Positions 31,720 through 44,719 are shown, numbered from the stretch's first letter. The stretch is 64,000 bases of DNA from Symbiodinium kawagutii (GCA_009767595.1 VSDK01012554.1:15001-79000), one strand, 5' to 3'. Program-made: numbers and translations. Notes: a model not told the origin generated them from the letters alone.

Positions 31720-33633
31720 CTGACTTCACAGGCCTATCTTCTAAGATGGGCAGGGATTATCTTGTTAGACACCTCGAAAATGTGTTGTTCACTGTTCATT
31801 AACCATCTATTGAGGATTTGTCAACCGTTGCTGACAGTTTGAATTGTCGGTAACCACAAAGAGGAAACCTGCGTGGCAAGAAGAAGCTTGTTGGACATGG
31901 AACTTATGGACATCCAAAGTTGCTCAGTCAATGAGGGAAATCTTCCCACTACATTGAAGCCAATCACCTTTGGTGAATTATTCACTACATTACATAACCA
32001 TCATTGAGCATTATTGACCATTGTTCGATTATTGGCTTCTTCACCGTCATGAATCAATCATCAACCGCAAAGTACCCAATTATCAACCTTCTATCGCCCA
32101 GTTCTTAACCACCATGGTCCACTCTTCATCGTTCATTGACCAGTTGTTGACCATTTGCTGTTGACCAGCTATTCATCAATATTGAACACTAGTGATTGAT
32201 GATTCTTCAAATCTTCACAAGATAATCAAGATTATGAACCAGTAATAATGCCACAGCTGATGGTGAATAACCAACTGATAATCATCAAATCAAACATTCA
32301 TTTACCCAACCATCAAAGGTGTCATAGCCAACCACAGCAGCTCGTTGCTTAGCTGATCAATTCGCAGTCCGCAGTCAGGTTCACTCCTTTGCTTGAACGC
32401 TACATGTAGTAGCGAAATCATTGGTTGCGGTGAGTAGGGCTTAGTAATGGCGAATGAGTCAATTACACACTAGTTGTCTAATTGTTGATTGATGCTTAAT
32501 TATTGGACAGTTGTACATTCCTGGTGTCAGATTCATATACAAATCATACATTTGTTGGACATCACCTTGGTGATACAACCAGAACCTGCTCATCGTTGAT
32601 TCACTTGGCATGGTTGGATCAAGAATCATCAAGCTGTGAATTGGTGGTAGCTGATGATCACCCGTCGTTGGTGATCCCCGGATTCTGTTGAGCAGCCTCG
32701 TATCAACCATTAACCATGCCATCACCAGCCACCAAGCACCTGAGAGATTCTGAGAAGCAGCATGGCAACCATGGTGATGAAGCATATCAACCATGCTGAT
32801 AAGCATCTGATGAAGCTAATTCTCTTATCAGTCATGCTGTTTTACAAACCGTTGTTACTCGTCATAGCTCGTATCAGAGTAATAGGCCACAGGGCGATGT
32901 CTTTGATGTGATGTAACCGGGAAAACAATCACTCTGCCAATGGGGATGTCATAGGGCACAAATGGCGCATTAACCATGATATTATGAATATATACCACTA
33001 TACTATGATAAAGAGGCTATCATTATAACATATAAACCCCTATGTCTGGTTAAGTTAACGCTACTTAACTTAGTTACCAACTTATAGCAGCTTAGGGGCC
33101 TACCTTGCATACAACTATGCCAAGCATGGCCAGGTTGCTTCTGAGTCGACACTATGCTACCGGCTCCTGGCTACTTTCATTAGTAGGATGTGGAGAGGCT
33201 TGACCAACAAACCCACGGGCTGTTGGAAGACTTATCCCCGCCATGATTGACAGCTCGGCGCTGATATTAGCATCATTAAAAAATTATTGAACTTGACTAA
33301 CCGTTAGTTAGTTTGTGGATGAACCATTATTGGTATATACTGGTATGATAATCATTGGTATATACTGACGATTAGTTCGTTGCGGATGAACGATTTGGTA
33401 TATTCTGGCATCATGAACTACAAGCACGATCTGATGAATCTATGAAATACAACCAACCATTGGTATGTATTGGTATTCAGCATTCAATTGATACCATGTG
33501 ATACCATGTGCACCATCCCTAACCACTACTGATCAGTAACATTTTCATGCATCATTTGGCGCATGACTGACCATCAACCACTGATGAATTCAGCGCGCTG
33601 CAGGTTGCTGCAGCGTGCGTTTCATCGCCAAAC

Positions 33634-33749
33634 CTCGCTGCAACGAAGCCACGGGAATGGCATGAAGTCGCAGGACACTTCGTGGCAAAAGTCGCTGAGC
33701 TCCAGTCGATTGCTCACCACCAGCAGCCTGGCCGCCACCGCAGCCGCAG
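33634..33749 (-). CDS. Formyltransferase-like gene, probable upstream exon (VVSNR)
   Basis: Minus strand. Acceptor CTCACCACAG (33751-33750), donor AGCGAG|GTTTGG. After two bases, 38 codons: AAAAVAARLLVVSNRLELSD-FCHEVSCDFMPFPWLRCSE. Formyltransferases of the GART/PurU/FMT group carry V-V-S-N-R or V-V-T-N just before a helix and an aromatic-proline strand at this position, and the exon ends in phase 0 as the exon at 25870 requires. The 50-60 residues normally found before this point are not identified. Overlapping plus-strand frames are considered shadows. Confidence 0.55.
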
Positions 33750-34937
33750 CTGTGGTGAGCAATCGGGAAGGCCGTCAATTCGATGAGCGATGATATGGGT
33801 GCGGATCACAAGCTATAGAGAACCCACAGTTGTCATCCTTTATATTAAGCCTTTATAGTAATAAATTTCATCTGTTGTAGTTCGTATATCCCCTAGATAT
33901 TGTTGTTTTTACATTATTTCCCTATTAATAACCATTGTTAACAATAGCTGAGCTTTGACCACTGATAGAGCACCATGCCTGTTCATCTCCATCTATCTCC
34001 ATAGCTATGTAAGCAGCAATCAGCGGCTCTATTGGTGGTGGTAGCCATCAATCATGACCATGAACCAGCAATTATCCAACCGTTAATTGATTTACTTGAC
34101 CATCTCAACTGGTAGCTTAACAAATCTGGTTCTCATAAACCTTGTTATTTGAGGGCAGCGCTTTCACCCCGAGCAACCAACCAGGAGGGATTTTCACCCT
34201 GTCACGATTTTTCGCAAGAAAACCGCGACAGTCAGAGCCAGCATCGCCATTTTCACAGCAAAAGCCGAGAAGTCAACAGAGTGGTCACCTATTGTTAGGA
34301 TGTGAACTCCCAAATATCAACGATCGATATAATGTTTACCAACAAATTTGTTTCCCTCAATTCTAGTTTGGGAGCTGGACGATAAGAAGTTGGAGGGGAA
34401 GTTGATCATTGATGCTTCCCCCAAGCATTGATCCAAAGTCACAGGAAAAATGTCAATCAAAGCACCAAACATCATTAACAACCATCTATTAATCCATTAC
34501 CATGTTTTACATTCATACATCATTTATCTGTTGACCATCATTAACATCCATCGACCACCATCCAGCCAACCATCCTGTCTGGCACCAGGGCTGCGCGCGC
34601 AAGCGCCTGCTTGTGACCTGTTGCAGCTGGGGCACCTCGGGCTGCTGTGACCATACGACTCGAAGCAGAGGTCACCATGGGGTTTCTCAGGCCCCCGTAG
34701 CTGAACAAAGCCCTAGAAACCCCATGATTCGTTGGGGCTGTGCCACGCCTAGCCAGCTAGCCACGGCTAGCATTTTGCTGGGCTCCTAGGGTTGTTGGGT
34801 GTCGACTAGGTGACTAGGATAGGGTAATGGGTCCCACCAAAAAATGGTTCTGCATGGGATTACAATGGTTAATTTTAGAGGGATTCATAGGGGATAATCA
34901 CCAAAAGTAATTTGTTGAACATTGAACAACTACTTCA

Positions 34938-35039
34938 TGGGTGTTTCTTAAAATAGGAGACCAAGAAACATGTTGGTTTATCAATAGAAATTATTGATAT
35001 GGGATGATTTAGGGGTATCCCTATTTTGAAAAAACACCA
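34938..35039. repeat. Family A inverted-repeat element
   Basis: TGGGTGTTTCTTAAAATAGG at the left and CCCTATTTTGAAAAAACACC at the right, with GGGATGATTTAGGGG inside. Confidence 0.75.
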
Positions 35040-35410
35040 AATCAAGGAAGAATCGGTTGCAACAAATACCAAGGGTGGTGCCTGGTGACAACTGGTATGG
35101 ATCATGAGCTTAGTTTGTTGGGATACAACTGATGAGAACTCAGAAAAGATGAACGTGCTCATCCAGCAAAGGTTGCCCGGTTCACAGGGTGGATTCCGAT
35201 GCAAACCTTCAACCTGGAGGAAAGCATGCCGCCCCCTTGTAATTCTACAGTGTTGGCTGCAAAACTAAGACAACCACCAAACAAAAGTCCTGGTACCATC
35301 AAGAGCAGCCAACACCCAAGAAGCGCCAACGACAAAAGCCAAGTCGCTAAAACCTTCACCCAGCCAGGGTAGTTGGACATCAGTACCATCGTGGGCGGTG
35401 GCACCACGGT

Positions 35411-35475
35411 GGCATGTTGCTGCGTGGCATGCTGCGGTGTGGCATGCTGCTGTGTGGCATGCTGCGGTGTGGCGT
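35411..35475. repeat. 15-bp minisatellite, about 4.3 copies
   Basis: GGCATGCTGCGGTGT-type unit repeated with alternating CGG/CTG third positions (35411, 35426, 35441, 35456). On the minus strand it would encode a repeated pattern of His-Ala-Thr and Gln, probably without meaning. Confidence 0.85.
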
Positions 35476-36356
35476 GGCGTCCGGTGAGAAGCGTCATCAA
35501 CCTGAGTTCACCGATGTGGTGCAACCAGGGAGGATTCAAGTTTTGGAGATCAAATGGTATGATTGATAGTGGTTCATGAACCATTAACGAATGGTTCAGG
35601 CATGGCATGCTGAATTCTTCATGATGGTTAGTTAATCTATTAACAATGAATTACCATCGAAATGATGATTAATGATGATGGTCTATGAATGATTCATGAA
35701 CGCTTAATCATGGAGATCGAACAATTCTGGAGAGGGCCAAATCATGGGATTCAACACATGGAGGTTTCAAAACAAAGTGGCCAACAAATGGCAGGATTTT
35801 ACTTTCAAATGCAACCAACAAGAATTGGGATTCAACCATCCACTACCGGGGTGGGCAACAAATGGTGAGGAGCATAAAAACCTCAAAAAGGAATGATTTT
35901 GAGGCAGAACAAAAACTCCAAAAACATGAAAAACTGGGTCTTGTTATGTGCGTCTTGATCCGGCTGCAAACATAAGCATTGTTTCAAGCAAAAAAAACTG
36001 ACCGGAGTGATCAAACCCTGGAATAGAGGAGTGATCAAAGTGGAATCAAAACGCAATTCTTTGCCTACCTTGTTGCAGGAATACTGCACGTTGAAAACAA
36101 ACGTTCCATCCTATGTCAAAGAATGATTGTGTTGATTATAAAGATAGAAACTATCAAAACTAATGGATGTTTTGTCATGTTGTTATTAGGGCTCCATTAA
36201 ATTGATATATCTGATACCTTGAAACTAATTGCTGTGTTTGCTTCAAGGGAAACACTGCAGCAGTCCACATATTGCAACTCCTGAAGACATGCTGCATCCG
36301 AAAAGGAACCCCCGCGACTTTACAGCCTTGGGTAACAGCTCCACTTGTTTGAATAT

Positions 36357-36456
36357 CTGGTTGGTGGTTTCAACTCCTATGCAAAATGTTACTGCAGTCA
36401 ACCAAGCATTTATTAATAACTACTGGGAAACTAGAAAAATGTTTGAAACCACCAAG
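36357..36456. repeat. Family B inverted-repeat element
   Basis: CTGGTTGGTGGTTTCAACTC to GTTTGAAACCACCAAG; the reference copy for B in this window. One frame is open through it (LVVSTPMQNV ... ETRKMFETT). Confidence 0.75.
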
Positions 36457-37187
36457 AAGATAGCATATCTTCAAAAGACTTATTGTCAATGTTGATGGGA
36501 ACACTGCATTTTTTGTTTCCAAAAAAATTGTAAAGACGTGTCTCTTTACAAGTAGCTTTGCATCTTCAAAGCTAGATGTATGTATGCGGGCAGGCATGTA
36601 TGCCGTATCTCTTGAAGATATGGTCCACTATTTTCCAAAGAGAAACTACGCGTTGAGAACAAGAGTTGAACACCCCCACCCTTATGTCACACATGTCAAG
36701 GGGCGACCGCAGAAGCTTCGAAGCACTTTCCAAAGTACACATCTGGAGCATTTTGGTATTTAGAGGGCATCCATGTTAGAGGCATCAAGACGCAGGCGTG
36801 CATAAACTGAGAAGATCAAGCACAGGACCTTACAAAAACTGCACTTGGCCTCAGTGGACAAGTGACTCGACCATCCAGAATCAGCAACCCCAGAGGAACA
36901 ATATCTCCGACCCCACAACCCAATTGACGACCATTTGTGTCCCCACACGCAAAATCTGACGAATCGAGCGCCCCAGTTGTAGCCATTGCTTCACCTGCAT
37001 TTGGGACTTGCTTGATCGAGAGGAAAGTTATCCACGTATCCAATGTGTATCTATAGAGGCATTTATAGATACGCAAACAGGTATCTCGACCAATTTGTGT
37101 TGCTTGTAACATCTTGGATCCCACTACTATTGTCTGTGTACGTTCCCATCGTACGACCAATGCTTCTCCGGAGGGGACCCCGGACAC

Positions 37188-37269
37188 CAAGCAGCCAAGA
37201 CAGCAAGACCATAGCAGTGATGCTCCATGGAGCGATTTTCGCCATGACTTTCGCAAGAACCAGCAGTGC
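37188..37269 (-). CDS. Possible minus-strand exon with a membrane-like segment
   Basis: Acceptor CTGCGCGTTCAG (37271-37270), donor CTTG|GTGTCC. 27 codons plus one base: ALLVLAKVMAKIAPWSITAM-VLLSWLL. The end phase matches the start of the exon at 33749. It does not resemble a formyltransferase N-terminus, so joining is not claimed. An open plus-strand frame overlaps. Confidence 0.35.
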
Positions 37270-37364
37270 CTGAACGCGCAGGGCTGTCAGCGGCTGATGA
37301 ATCGATTTGGTTGCCAACCATGGTGTTTTGCGGGATAAATCATGGCTATAATAACCATAATAAT

Positions 37365-37402
37365 GATAATAATGATAATAGTAGTATATATATATATATA
37401 TA
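37365..37402. repeat. AATGATA / TA microsatellite
   Basis: ATAATGATAATAATGATAAT followed by (TA)n. Confidence 0.9.
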
Positions 37403-37631
37403 CAGCTTTTTCATAGTGAACAGGGGTTGATAATCCTTGATAATACCAAGTCGATTAATCCTTCATCTGGTTACTTGTGGTTACTTAATGGTCAGCTGGT
37501 TCCATGCCTTCATGGTCGCTGGTCATCGTCTCATGGTGTAACCATTCGCAGCTTGGATTGGTGACCCTCGTGTAGCTGGTCATCACAAGTTCCCAGCTCC
37601 CAACTGTCTGGCTAGCTTCACTACTACCAAA

Positions 37632-37737
37632 TGGTGATTTCTTCAAAATAGGGAACCCAAAAAAAATGGTCTTTTATTACTTTGAATGGTTTATAAACTG
37701 GATGATTCGGGGTACCCCTTTTTTTAAGAAACTCCCA
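37632..37737. repeat. Family A inverted-repeat element
   Basis: TGGTGATTTCTTCAAAATAG at the left, TTTAAGAAACTCCCA at the right, GGATGATTCGGGGTACCCC inside. Confidence 0.7.
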
Positions 37738-38637
37738 GATGCTTATGACCCCATGGCCAGCCATATCAACTACTCAGCCATGCACCAGTGATATAACATG
37801 GCGGTATACCAGAAATTGGTGAGCGCCGGTGCTAGATGACCAAGGCTATGGCCTATGCTTGGAGCATGGCGTCATAGGTAATTGTTGATGATTGACAGGC
37901 ACCACCAGTTGGTGATGGACCCTCAGAACTTGTGGTGCTGCCATATGCTGCCGATCGGCTGTGGCAAACTCACCTGGAAGCGGAAATCCATCATTGATTA
38001 TCCATTCATGATGTTTATGATGCTTTTCGCATAGACAGTTTGGTTTACAAGAGGGTGATAATGTTCGATGTGGAATTGCCCATGATCCTGGTTGTGGGGC
38101 TAACCCCTTCATCCAGAATCCCCGAGCTGGCTGACCAAAATGCTGGATTCTGTGGCAGCAGCTTGGGGCGTACAAAGCAGCGGACTCACCAAGAAGGTGC
38201 AGGGGGTCATGAGGACATGGCACTAGAATCGCTAACTACTCAAATGAACAGTTCAACAGCATCACATACTGTATCACTTCCTACTGATGCTACTCAACAT
38301 ATCTCCTTCTGGCAAAATTGAGCAGCAGCTTTGGATCCTGGGATCGTCCGAGGTGCCATCAGGGGCAGCAGCATGGTAGCATAGCCATGGAAAGACTTCG
38401 CCATTGTTCCTTTGAAGCTGAGCCAAAGAGCTGCGCATAAGCGGAACAATTCTGCTGAACCGGAGCGTCCCAAACAGCGCAAGCTGTGATCGAAACAGCC
38501 TGCAATCTTCAATGCCTGTGCTCTAGTTATAACCCCTGTACAACCAACGATGCTCCCTATTGTCTCAGATATGCAGGTTCTATCTCCCCCTGAGATACAA
38601 TTCCTGCTCACCCTTCCTGCATATCTCTACTTATCTC

Positions 38638-38743
38638 GCTGTGGGTCAAAACTCCGTACCCCTGGTTCCCCATCATTAACCATTGGTTTCCCTGTTATTG
38701 TTGGTGGAAATCCACCATTAGTTGGTAAATATTGACCCATAGC
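38638..38743. repeat. Family C inverted-repeat element
   Basis: GCTGTGGGTCAAAAC to ATTGACCCATAGC, same interior CCCCTGGTTCCCCATCATTAACC. A GTATATCCCC..AACCAGC unit follows, as at 16300-16500. Confidence 0.75.
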
Positions 38744-38947
38744 CATATATAGCTGGTATATCCCCTACTATTGTTGCTTATTATCCCCTATTATTAACAA
38801 TTATAACCAGCTAGTTGGTTGATTAATATTGACCCATAGCCATCTCAATCCTCCCCTTCGAATCATCGCATTGGCCGTCCATTCGAACCACAGCTTTCAG
38901 CGCAGCTCAGCATCGGAGGTGTCCCCTGGCCTCAAAGGCGACAGTAC

Positions 38948-39012
38948 CTCGCGGGGTCCCGTGACCCCGGTGACCGAGCCGCTGTTTCAATGCTGACATG
39001 GGCGTGCCCTGC
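38948..39012 (-). CDS. Possible minus-strand exon, unrecognised
   Basis: Acceptor GTGTCATATCTTCTAG (39014-39013) with a pyrimidine tract, donor CGCGAG|GTACTG. 21 codons: AGHAHVSIETAARSPGSRDP-A. GC-rich island in AT-rich surroundings. Product unknown. Confidence 0.4.
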
Positions 39013-41065
39013 CTAGAAGATATGACACTGGCAGTTGATGATGGTGAACAATCCTTCCGAAGCCTCAACAATGGAGAGCTGATTGCCATTAAATAAAAGC
39101 TCATTAAGCATCGATATGCCATTCGTTTATCATAAACTGACCACTGATATGCCATTCAGTAGCAGCTCATTCACCATTGACATGCCATCAGGTAACAGCT
39201 GATGAACCATTGATGCACCGTTCATCACTGTGCTTTTTGGAAGCACGGCTCTCGAAAAGACACCCAGGGCACGCTCTTGCTCTCTGGGCAAGCGCTCCCG
39301 GCTTTGACTTCCGGAGATATTGCCTCGGCGCACTCTGGGGATCATCCACTCCCCAGTTGACATCAGCTTCATGAGCCATTTTTAACCATCAAAGATGGAT
39401 GGGAACCATGTTCTCTTGATGGTTATATACTCATGATGAGTGGTTCCCAATTACTTTGCAGTCACATATCGTTGGAAGCGATACAAAAGATCCTTCACCG
39501 TCGTAAACCATCATTGACCGTCAAGCAAACACAAATGTGACCCCTATCACCTACAGCACAAGAAGGGGCAACAACAACAGGTCATGAAAAGTTGATATTC
39601 TCCACATCTTGCTCAGTACAAGCCCATTGCATTGCTTACATTGCTGCACCCATGGCAAGGTAGGCCCAGATCCACATCACCACCAGGGTTTGCCAAACAG
39701 CAGTTGATGTGCCAGTAAACCTGGAGGCTTACATCGCTGCGGTTCAAAGCCCCGCATCCCAGCTGTTCGCATCCCGTAGATTTGCAAACTAGTTCAACTG
39801 GTAGGATGTTGTTTTGGGGGTGGTTGGTTATGACCAGATCGCCATATAGTTGGTATATGCTCTATTCTTATTGGCTATTCCCTTTGATCAACCATTCACC
39901 AGCCAATTATCCATCCATTTTCTAGCCGTTTGGCTACCCAGTTCGCCATCTCTCCCATGATCGACGATTTGTGAATGAAGGAGAACCTCCTGATGCTCCA
40001 CCAATGCAACACAAGCATCATCAGGCATCCCTGGCCCTGATGACCAAACGAAAACTATGAGACTGGAACTACCAGATCTCTGGGTGCAATCATCACCAAA
40101 CCTCTCATGTCCAAGATCTGGGATTCAGATACCCGAAAAAAGACCACATTTCGGTGCCGCTGGGCACGCATCTACGGAGCAACTTCATGTTGACAAGGTC
40201 GGCTTGGCACCTAGCTCTGTCTTGGACGGTGATACCCTTGAAACATCCACCAAGTGCCAATAATTGAGACTTTGCTAGTCAAGCATCAATTAACCATCAA
40301 TCAACCATCAACCATTCACCATCCAAAGAAAAACATTACTCGCCATGAAGCACTAATTAACCACCAGTCACTCTCATTTACCGGCTAATTCCGCACGATT
40401 CACCAGGTTGATTACTGTAACAAGCTTAATAGTGATTAGTCAACTATTCATCCAGCTCATCAACTGTTGATTGACCGCTATTCATCAGCATGAAACAAGC
40501 TTAACTATCATCAAGCAGCTTCTTACGGGGTCGGCAACCACCATGAAGCACTCCATTCAGCATCATAAACCAGCTTGTTAACCAGCATTAAGCGGTGCTT
40601 GAGCAGCAGCTGATTCAGCTGGTTCATGAGTTGCTTAATGATGGTAAACAACAGCTGTTCCAAATCTCAGTGGTTCATTACTGATGCTTAATAAGGTGCT
40701 TAATTGAAGCTTGTGAACAGCAACGATGGTTCGCAGCTAATGATGGTCAGCTATATTCAGTAGCTTGTTATCAGCTAATCATTGGTGATAGGCAGTAGCT
40801 TGCTATCAGCTAATCATCAATGATATCAGCTAATCACTTTAATCAGTAGCTTGTTAGCAGCTAATCATTAATGATGGGCTATACTTAGTAGCTTGTTATA
40901 TTTAATGATGCTTAGCAGCTATAACAACTTCAGCCCACCATTCGCTGTGACCCAAATCTCAGCTGAACCCAACGAGCGGTGCCGCTGGGCCCCCGACCGG
41001 CCAGCTTTGGATCGGCCCTGATGGTGCGACGACTCGACGTTTCGGAGATCAACGGGGTGTGGCAT
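39013..41065. other. Repeat-rich stretch with two ambiguous coding-like islands
   Basis: Islands at about 39215-39360 (minus: GNISGSQSRERLPREQERAL...) and 40057-40263 (plus: LELPDLWVQSSPN...) read as protein-like, but strands conflict and splice sites are weak. 40735-40920 holds an AGTAGCTTGTTATCAGCTAA tandem repeat with units of about 40-60 bp. Confidence 0.35.
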
Positions 41066-41203
41066 CAGATATGGCGAGCTGGGTCAATATTAATCAACCA
41101 ACTAGTGGGGAATAATCACCAACAAATTCATAGGGAAAACAGCCTGGTTAATGATAGGGGAACCAGGGGGACTAAGGGTTTTGACCCACAGCCAGATATG
41201 GCG
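41066..41203. repeat. Family C element with perfect 11-bp target duplication at the edge of a GC-rich island
   Basis: The element proper is 41077-41192 (116 bp; AGCTGGGTCAATATT to TTTTGACCCACAGC). CAGATATGGCG stands immediately on both sides (41066-41076 and 41193-41203). Its ends supply GT (AGCTGG|GTCAAT) and AG (GACCCACAG|CC), i.e. a GT-AG pair on this strand, and on the other strand GCTGTGG|GTCAAA and TTGACCCAG. The GC-rich island to its left (40975-41076) reads as protein-like on both strands. Confidence 0.8.
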
Positions 41204-41249
41204 CAAGATTTACCCAGGGTTGAGTCTGGTTGGTTTAGCCAATCAACTG

Positions 41250-41373
41250 TGGGTATAGGGATCTCAAATGATCCGGGATACCCCCAATTCATCCCATAGT
41301 AATTCTCCGTTTGTAGTAATTAATAAACTCCATCCACGTTTGGGGTTCACGATTTGAAGAAATCACCATATAG
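41250..41373. repeat. Diverged family A-like element
   Basis: GATCTCAAATGATCCGGGAT and ATTTGAAGAAATCACCATA ends with CCCCCAATTCATCC inside resemble a worn family A copy. Confidence 0.4.
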
Positions 41374-41602
41374 ATAAATGGTTGATTATGGTGAGTTAAC
41401 AATACTTGCGATAAATAAGTGATACTACTTAACACTCCCGAAACAAGTTGACATTGTTTGTTGAATGAGGTGAGATACAGTATTGGTTAATGATGGTTGA
41501 TATTGTGAATGCCAGCATTGTTGGTCACCAAAGATAGGTGCAATTATGGCAGCCCAGCTGATTTTTGGGTGTTTGGTGTCTTAGTCATTGGTTAATGATA
41601 CG

Positions 41603-41713
41603 GCAGTGGGTCAAAACCCTGTACCCCTGGTTCCCCTATCATTAACCATTGTTTCCCTTATAGTTTTGTTGGTCAATATCCCCCATTATTGATGGTTAAT
41701 ATTGACCCATAGC
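41603..41713. repeat. Family C inverted-repeat element
   Basis: GCAGTGGGTCAAAACCCTG to ATATTGACCCATAGC; interior shared with the other C copies. Confidence 0.75.
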
Positions 41714-43150
41714 CATACCAGGGAATGGTGATTTCATGCTTTACTCATGGCTATCCTTCAACATGGACCCGACCATCAACCCCTACCTGCGAGGGTCTTG
41801 CGCTGGCGCAGTTTCCAACAGAGTACAGAATGGTACCCCCCAGGGATCGCTAACTTCGGTTAGTTCATTAGGGTAACTACCAGCTATAGAAGATATATGA
41901 AGATATGACTATACTTAGGTGGCTCATAAACCCAAGAATCTAACCAGGGGGTACCACTCTGTAATAGCTAGGGATTCTACCCAAGAGTCCTGGTGGATGA
42001 TGGTTAATGGGAGATCCGTCTGATCATGCCGGAGAAAATCTTGATCCCGCGGTCGGAGTGATGGTGGTTTATCAATATATACATATATATATATATACTG
42101 TAAATGAATACACACACCCCACATCATGTTCATATATGTAAGTATAAATGTATATATATATATATTAATAGACATACAGTAAAAGAATATTTTCTAACTA
42201 ATTAATCAATGTAGATGCATTATATATGTACAAGTGTAGAAGATGATCATATATGATCATGATAATAAACAATCATATTTTTGCTGATAAACTATGGTTG
42301 CGGCCATTAATCAATGAAGGCTTATTGATAGTCATTGACCAACATCTGGCAAAACCAACAAGCTAGTAGCTGCTATTGAAAGCAGTGAATTTGGTTCAAC
42401 GGCGCTTGTTGGTTTCAGTGGGGAATTGGTTCACGGGGACAGGACCAATTCTTCCAGTACTGCTTTCTTTTTTGGACAACCCAGTGGTTCACTTTCACGA
42501 GGTCTGGCGACTTGCTTTGCACGGTTCCAGGAGCAACAAATAGCAACAGGAACAGAAAGAAAGCAAGAGTGAACTGGAACAAGCATTAATTCGAAGCATA
42601 CAAGAAACTTTACATGAGTGCCTTGCAAGACTGAAATTGGAAGCAAGCATAAACCCCTGAAAGAAGTTCCAACGTAATAGTCGGCGCAGTCGGATCAAAC
42701 ACAGTTCGACTCAACTTTGCACATTGCATACTCTGCTTCGGTCGGGCTGGGCTGAAAGCCCATGTGAAATAGGGGCACTTCGTCATATCCATATTGTGGA
42801 CATGGCCTATTCTGCTTGGGGTCTAGCCAAAACTTCATCCCAGTTTTGATATCCCCAGGCAGCCACTACACATCCTCATACTGTGCTTTGCCTCTTCTCC
42901 TGACGGCAATTTATCTGCAATTTGAATCTGTGTGCTTAAAAGAATGACTAATCACATCCAGGAATGATATCCCAAAGGGGATGGTGTACCCTCTTGGATG
43001 TTCATCCCCTTCCCATGGTCGTAGGGAACGCAACCCACTTCCACGAGTAACCATAGTTGCATCCCACTCGCAACCATTCTTGCGCCTCCATGTCGGGTGG
43101 TTCAACAACGCTTGGACACCCCAAGTATTTTGATGTTCTTATTGGTCACG
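41714..43150. other. Unassigned stretch with TA-rich runs
   Basis: TA runs at 42070-42097 and 42150-42166. No supported gene; frames at 42431-42698 (minus) lack family signatures. Confidence 0.4.
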
Positions 43151-43266
43151 TGGGGGTTTCTCAAAATAGGAGACCCCTAAAAATGATTGGTTTATGGATA
43201 TAAATGGTTTATAACTAGATGATATTTGGGGGTACCCCATGGTACCCCTATTTTGAGAAACCACCA
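43151..43266. repeat. Family A inverted-repeat element, CG on both sides
   Basis: TGGGGGTTTCTCAAAATAGG to CCTATTTTGAGAAACCACCA, flanked by CG (43149-43150 and 43267-43268), consistent with a 2-bp target duplication. Confidence 0.85.
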
Positions 43267-43369
43267 CGTAGTCTTTTTACATCCAAATGCTTTGATGATC
43301 CTATCCTTGTGCACCTCCAGGCCTCCCTGGGCTCATGGAAGATCCAACAGTGAATAGCTACCATCCCTG

Positions 43370-43580
43370 CGCCATTTCCAGTTTAGTCATGTGGATCTGC
43401 ATGACCGCAGCGGTGAAATGATGGCAAAGCTTCGGCCACTGATCTGGGGATATGTTTCCTATCCATCTGCTGGCACCGGTTCCTTGTGCCCCTGCCAGTG
43501 GCGCCACTGCTGGGGACGCCCACTTCAGTGTCGTGCAACAGAATCCTGGCCCCACATGGATCCACATGGAACCATGACGG
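43370..43580. other. GC-rich coding-like island, strand unclear
   Basis: Open on both strands (plus DRSGEMMAKLRPLIWGYVSY..., minus NISPDQWPKLCHHFTAAVM...). No family and no decisive splice sites. Confidence 0.3.
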
Positions 43581-44052
43581 TCCAGTGATGGCGATGGGAA
43601 GGTAATGGGAAGTTGAGGTTACAATGGATGCCAACAAAAATGTCCTCACCTTTACTATCAGGGTAGGAATTCAGTTGTTGTGCAAATCTCATGTACCTGT
43701 TTGATGCCACATCCATCGGTTCTAAACTTGCCAGTTCTACTGAGTCTTCTGCAGGCATATCGACTATCAGGCGTTCATCAATCGTCACTCGACAGTCTGA
43801 AGTGCCCATCAGTCAACACTGGATCATTGAGTTCTACTTCGAACGTTTCGTTCCATACATCGCTGGTTGTTGTAAGCATCTACTATTGATCATGCATTCC
43901 CAGGTCAACAAACTCAACTGGGGGCATCTGGGCACTGAATCTAGGGATGGTCTCAACGAACTAGTCACCCTACAATTTGGGAAACCCCTAAAGTGGTGTA
44001 GTTTGGTTCCTAAGTGGGATAACTACCAGCTATACTCATAGCATTACGTACA

Positions 44053-44175
44053 GGCTTTATAGGAGATACAAGTCACTTGTTGTCAGTGACACTGGTAGAT
44101 GGGCTTTATAGGAGATACAAGTCCCTTCTTGTCAGTGATACTTATAGACGGGCTTTGTCGGAGATGCAAATCACA
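44053..44175. repeat. Tandem repeat, about 52-bp unit, 2.3 copies
   Basis: GGCTTTATAGGAGATACAAG...TTGTCAGTGA repeated at 44053, 44103 and, degenerate, 44153. Confidence 0.8.
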
Positions 44176-44458
44176 TTAAGTCACTCGTAGAACACATCGT
44201 GGAGGTGGATCAACGGCCAGCTTAAGCGAAATGTGGGTCCAATGCCCAGGTCACTGGATGACACCTCCTACATGAATCGTGGCTGGCAAAGAAGTATAGT
44301 AAGCGCCAAGATTAATGCATCTATCTATCTATCTTTCTATGTCAATCGCAGTACAACAATGTATATATATATATATATGTACATAAACAGTATCATATAC
44401 ATCTATGTGTGCCTTTTTTGTTTTGAATGCCCGATGATGCCATTTGAAGCCTGCAGAC

Positions 44459-44549
44459 TTGCTGGTCTCAACACAGCCGCCCATCGGGCCCCGACGGACG
44501 CTCCTCTGGGAGCATCGGGCATCGCCACACAGGCGATTGGGCAAGGCCC
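44459..44549 (-). CDS. Possible minus-strand exon, unrecognised
   Basis: Acceptor GGAACATCAG, donor GCAA|GTCTGC. 30 codons: GPCPIACVAMPDAPRGASVG-ARWAAVLRPA. Overlapping plus-strand frames exist; donor is weak. Confidence 0.3.
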
Positions 44550-44719
44550 CTGATGTTCCAAAGGGTGTCCCTGCTTCTCAGAAACCAGTCCCTGCTTATA
44601 AGGCCACTGTTTGGTTGGCCATGACCCATGGATAAGCCCTATCAACTATACAATTGTATGTATCTTTTCTTGGGCAAAAAAAATGTATGTATCTTTTCTT
44701 TGCATCTCATTTTGTTGAC

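Larger units (their letters stand above)
33750..37187. other. Repeat-rich stretch, intron or intergenic
   Basis: Holds family A (34938-35039) and B (36357-36456) copies, a 15-bp minisatellite (35411-35475) and filler. A minus-strand frame at 35159-35400 contains a hydrophobic segment (VLATWLLSLALLGCWLLLMV) that could be a transmembrane exon, but no clean donor is seen. Confidence 0.4.
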
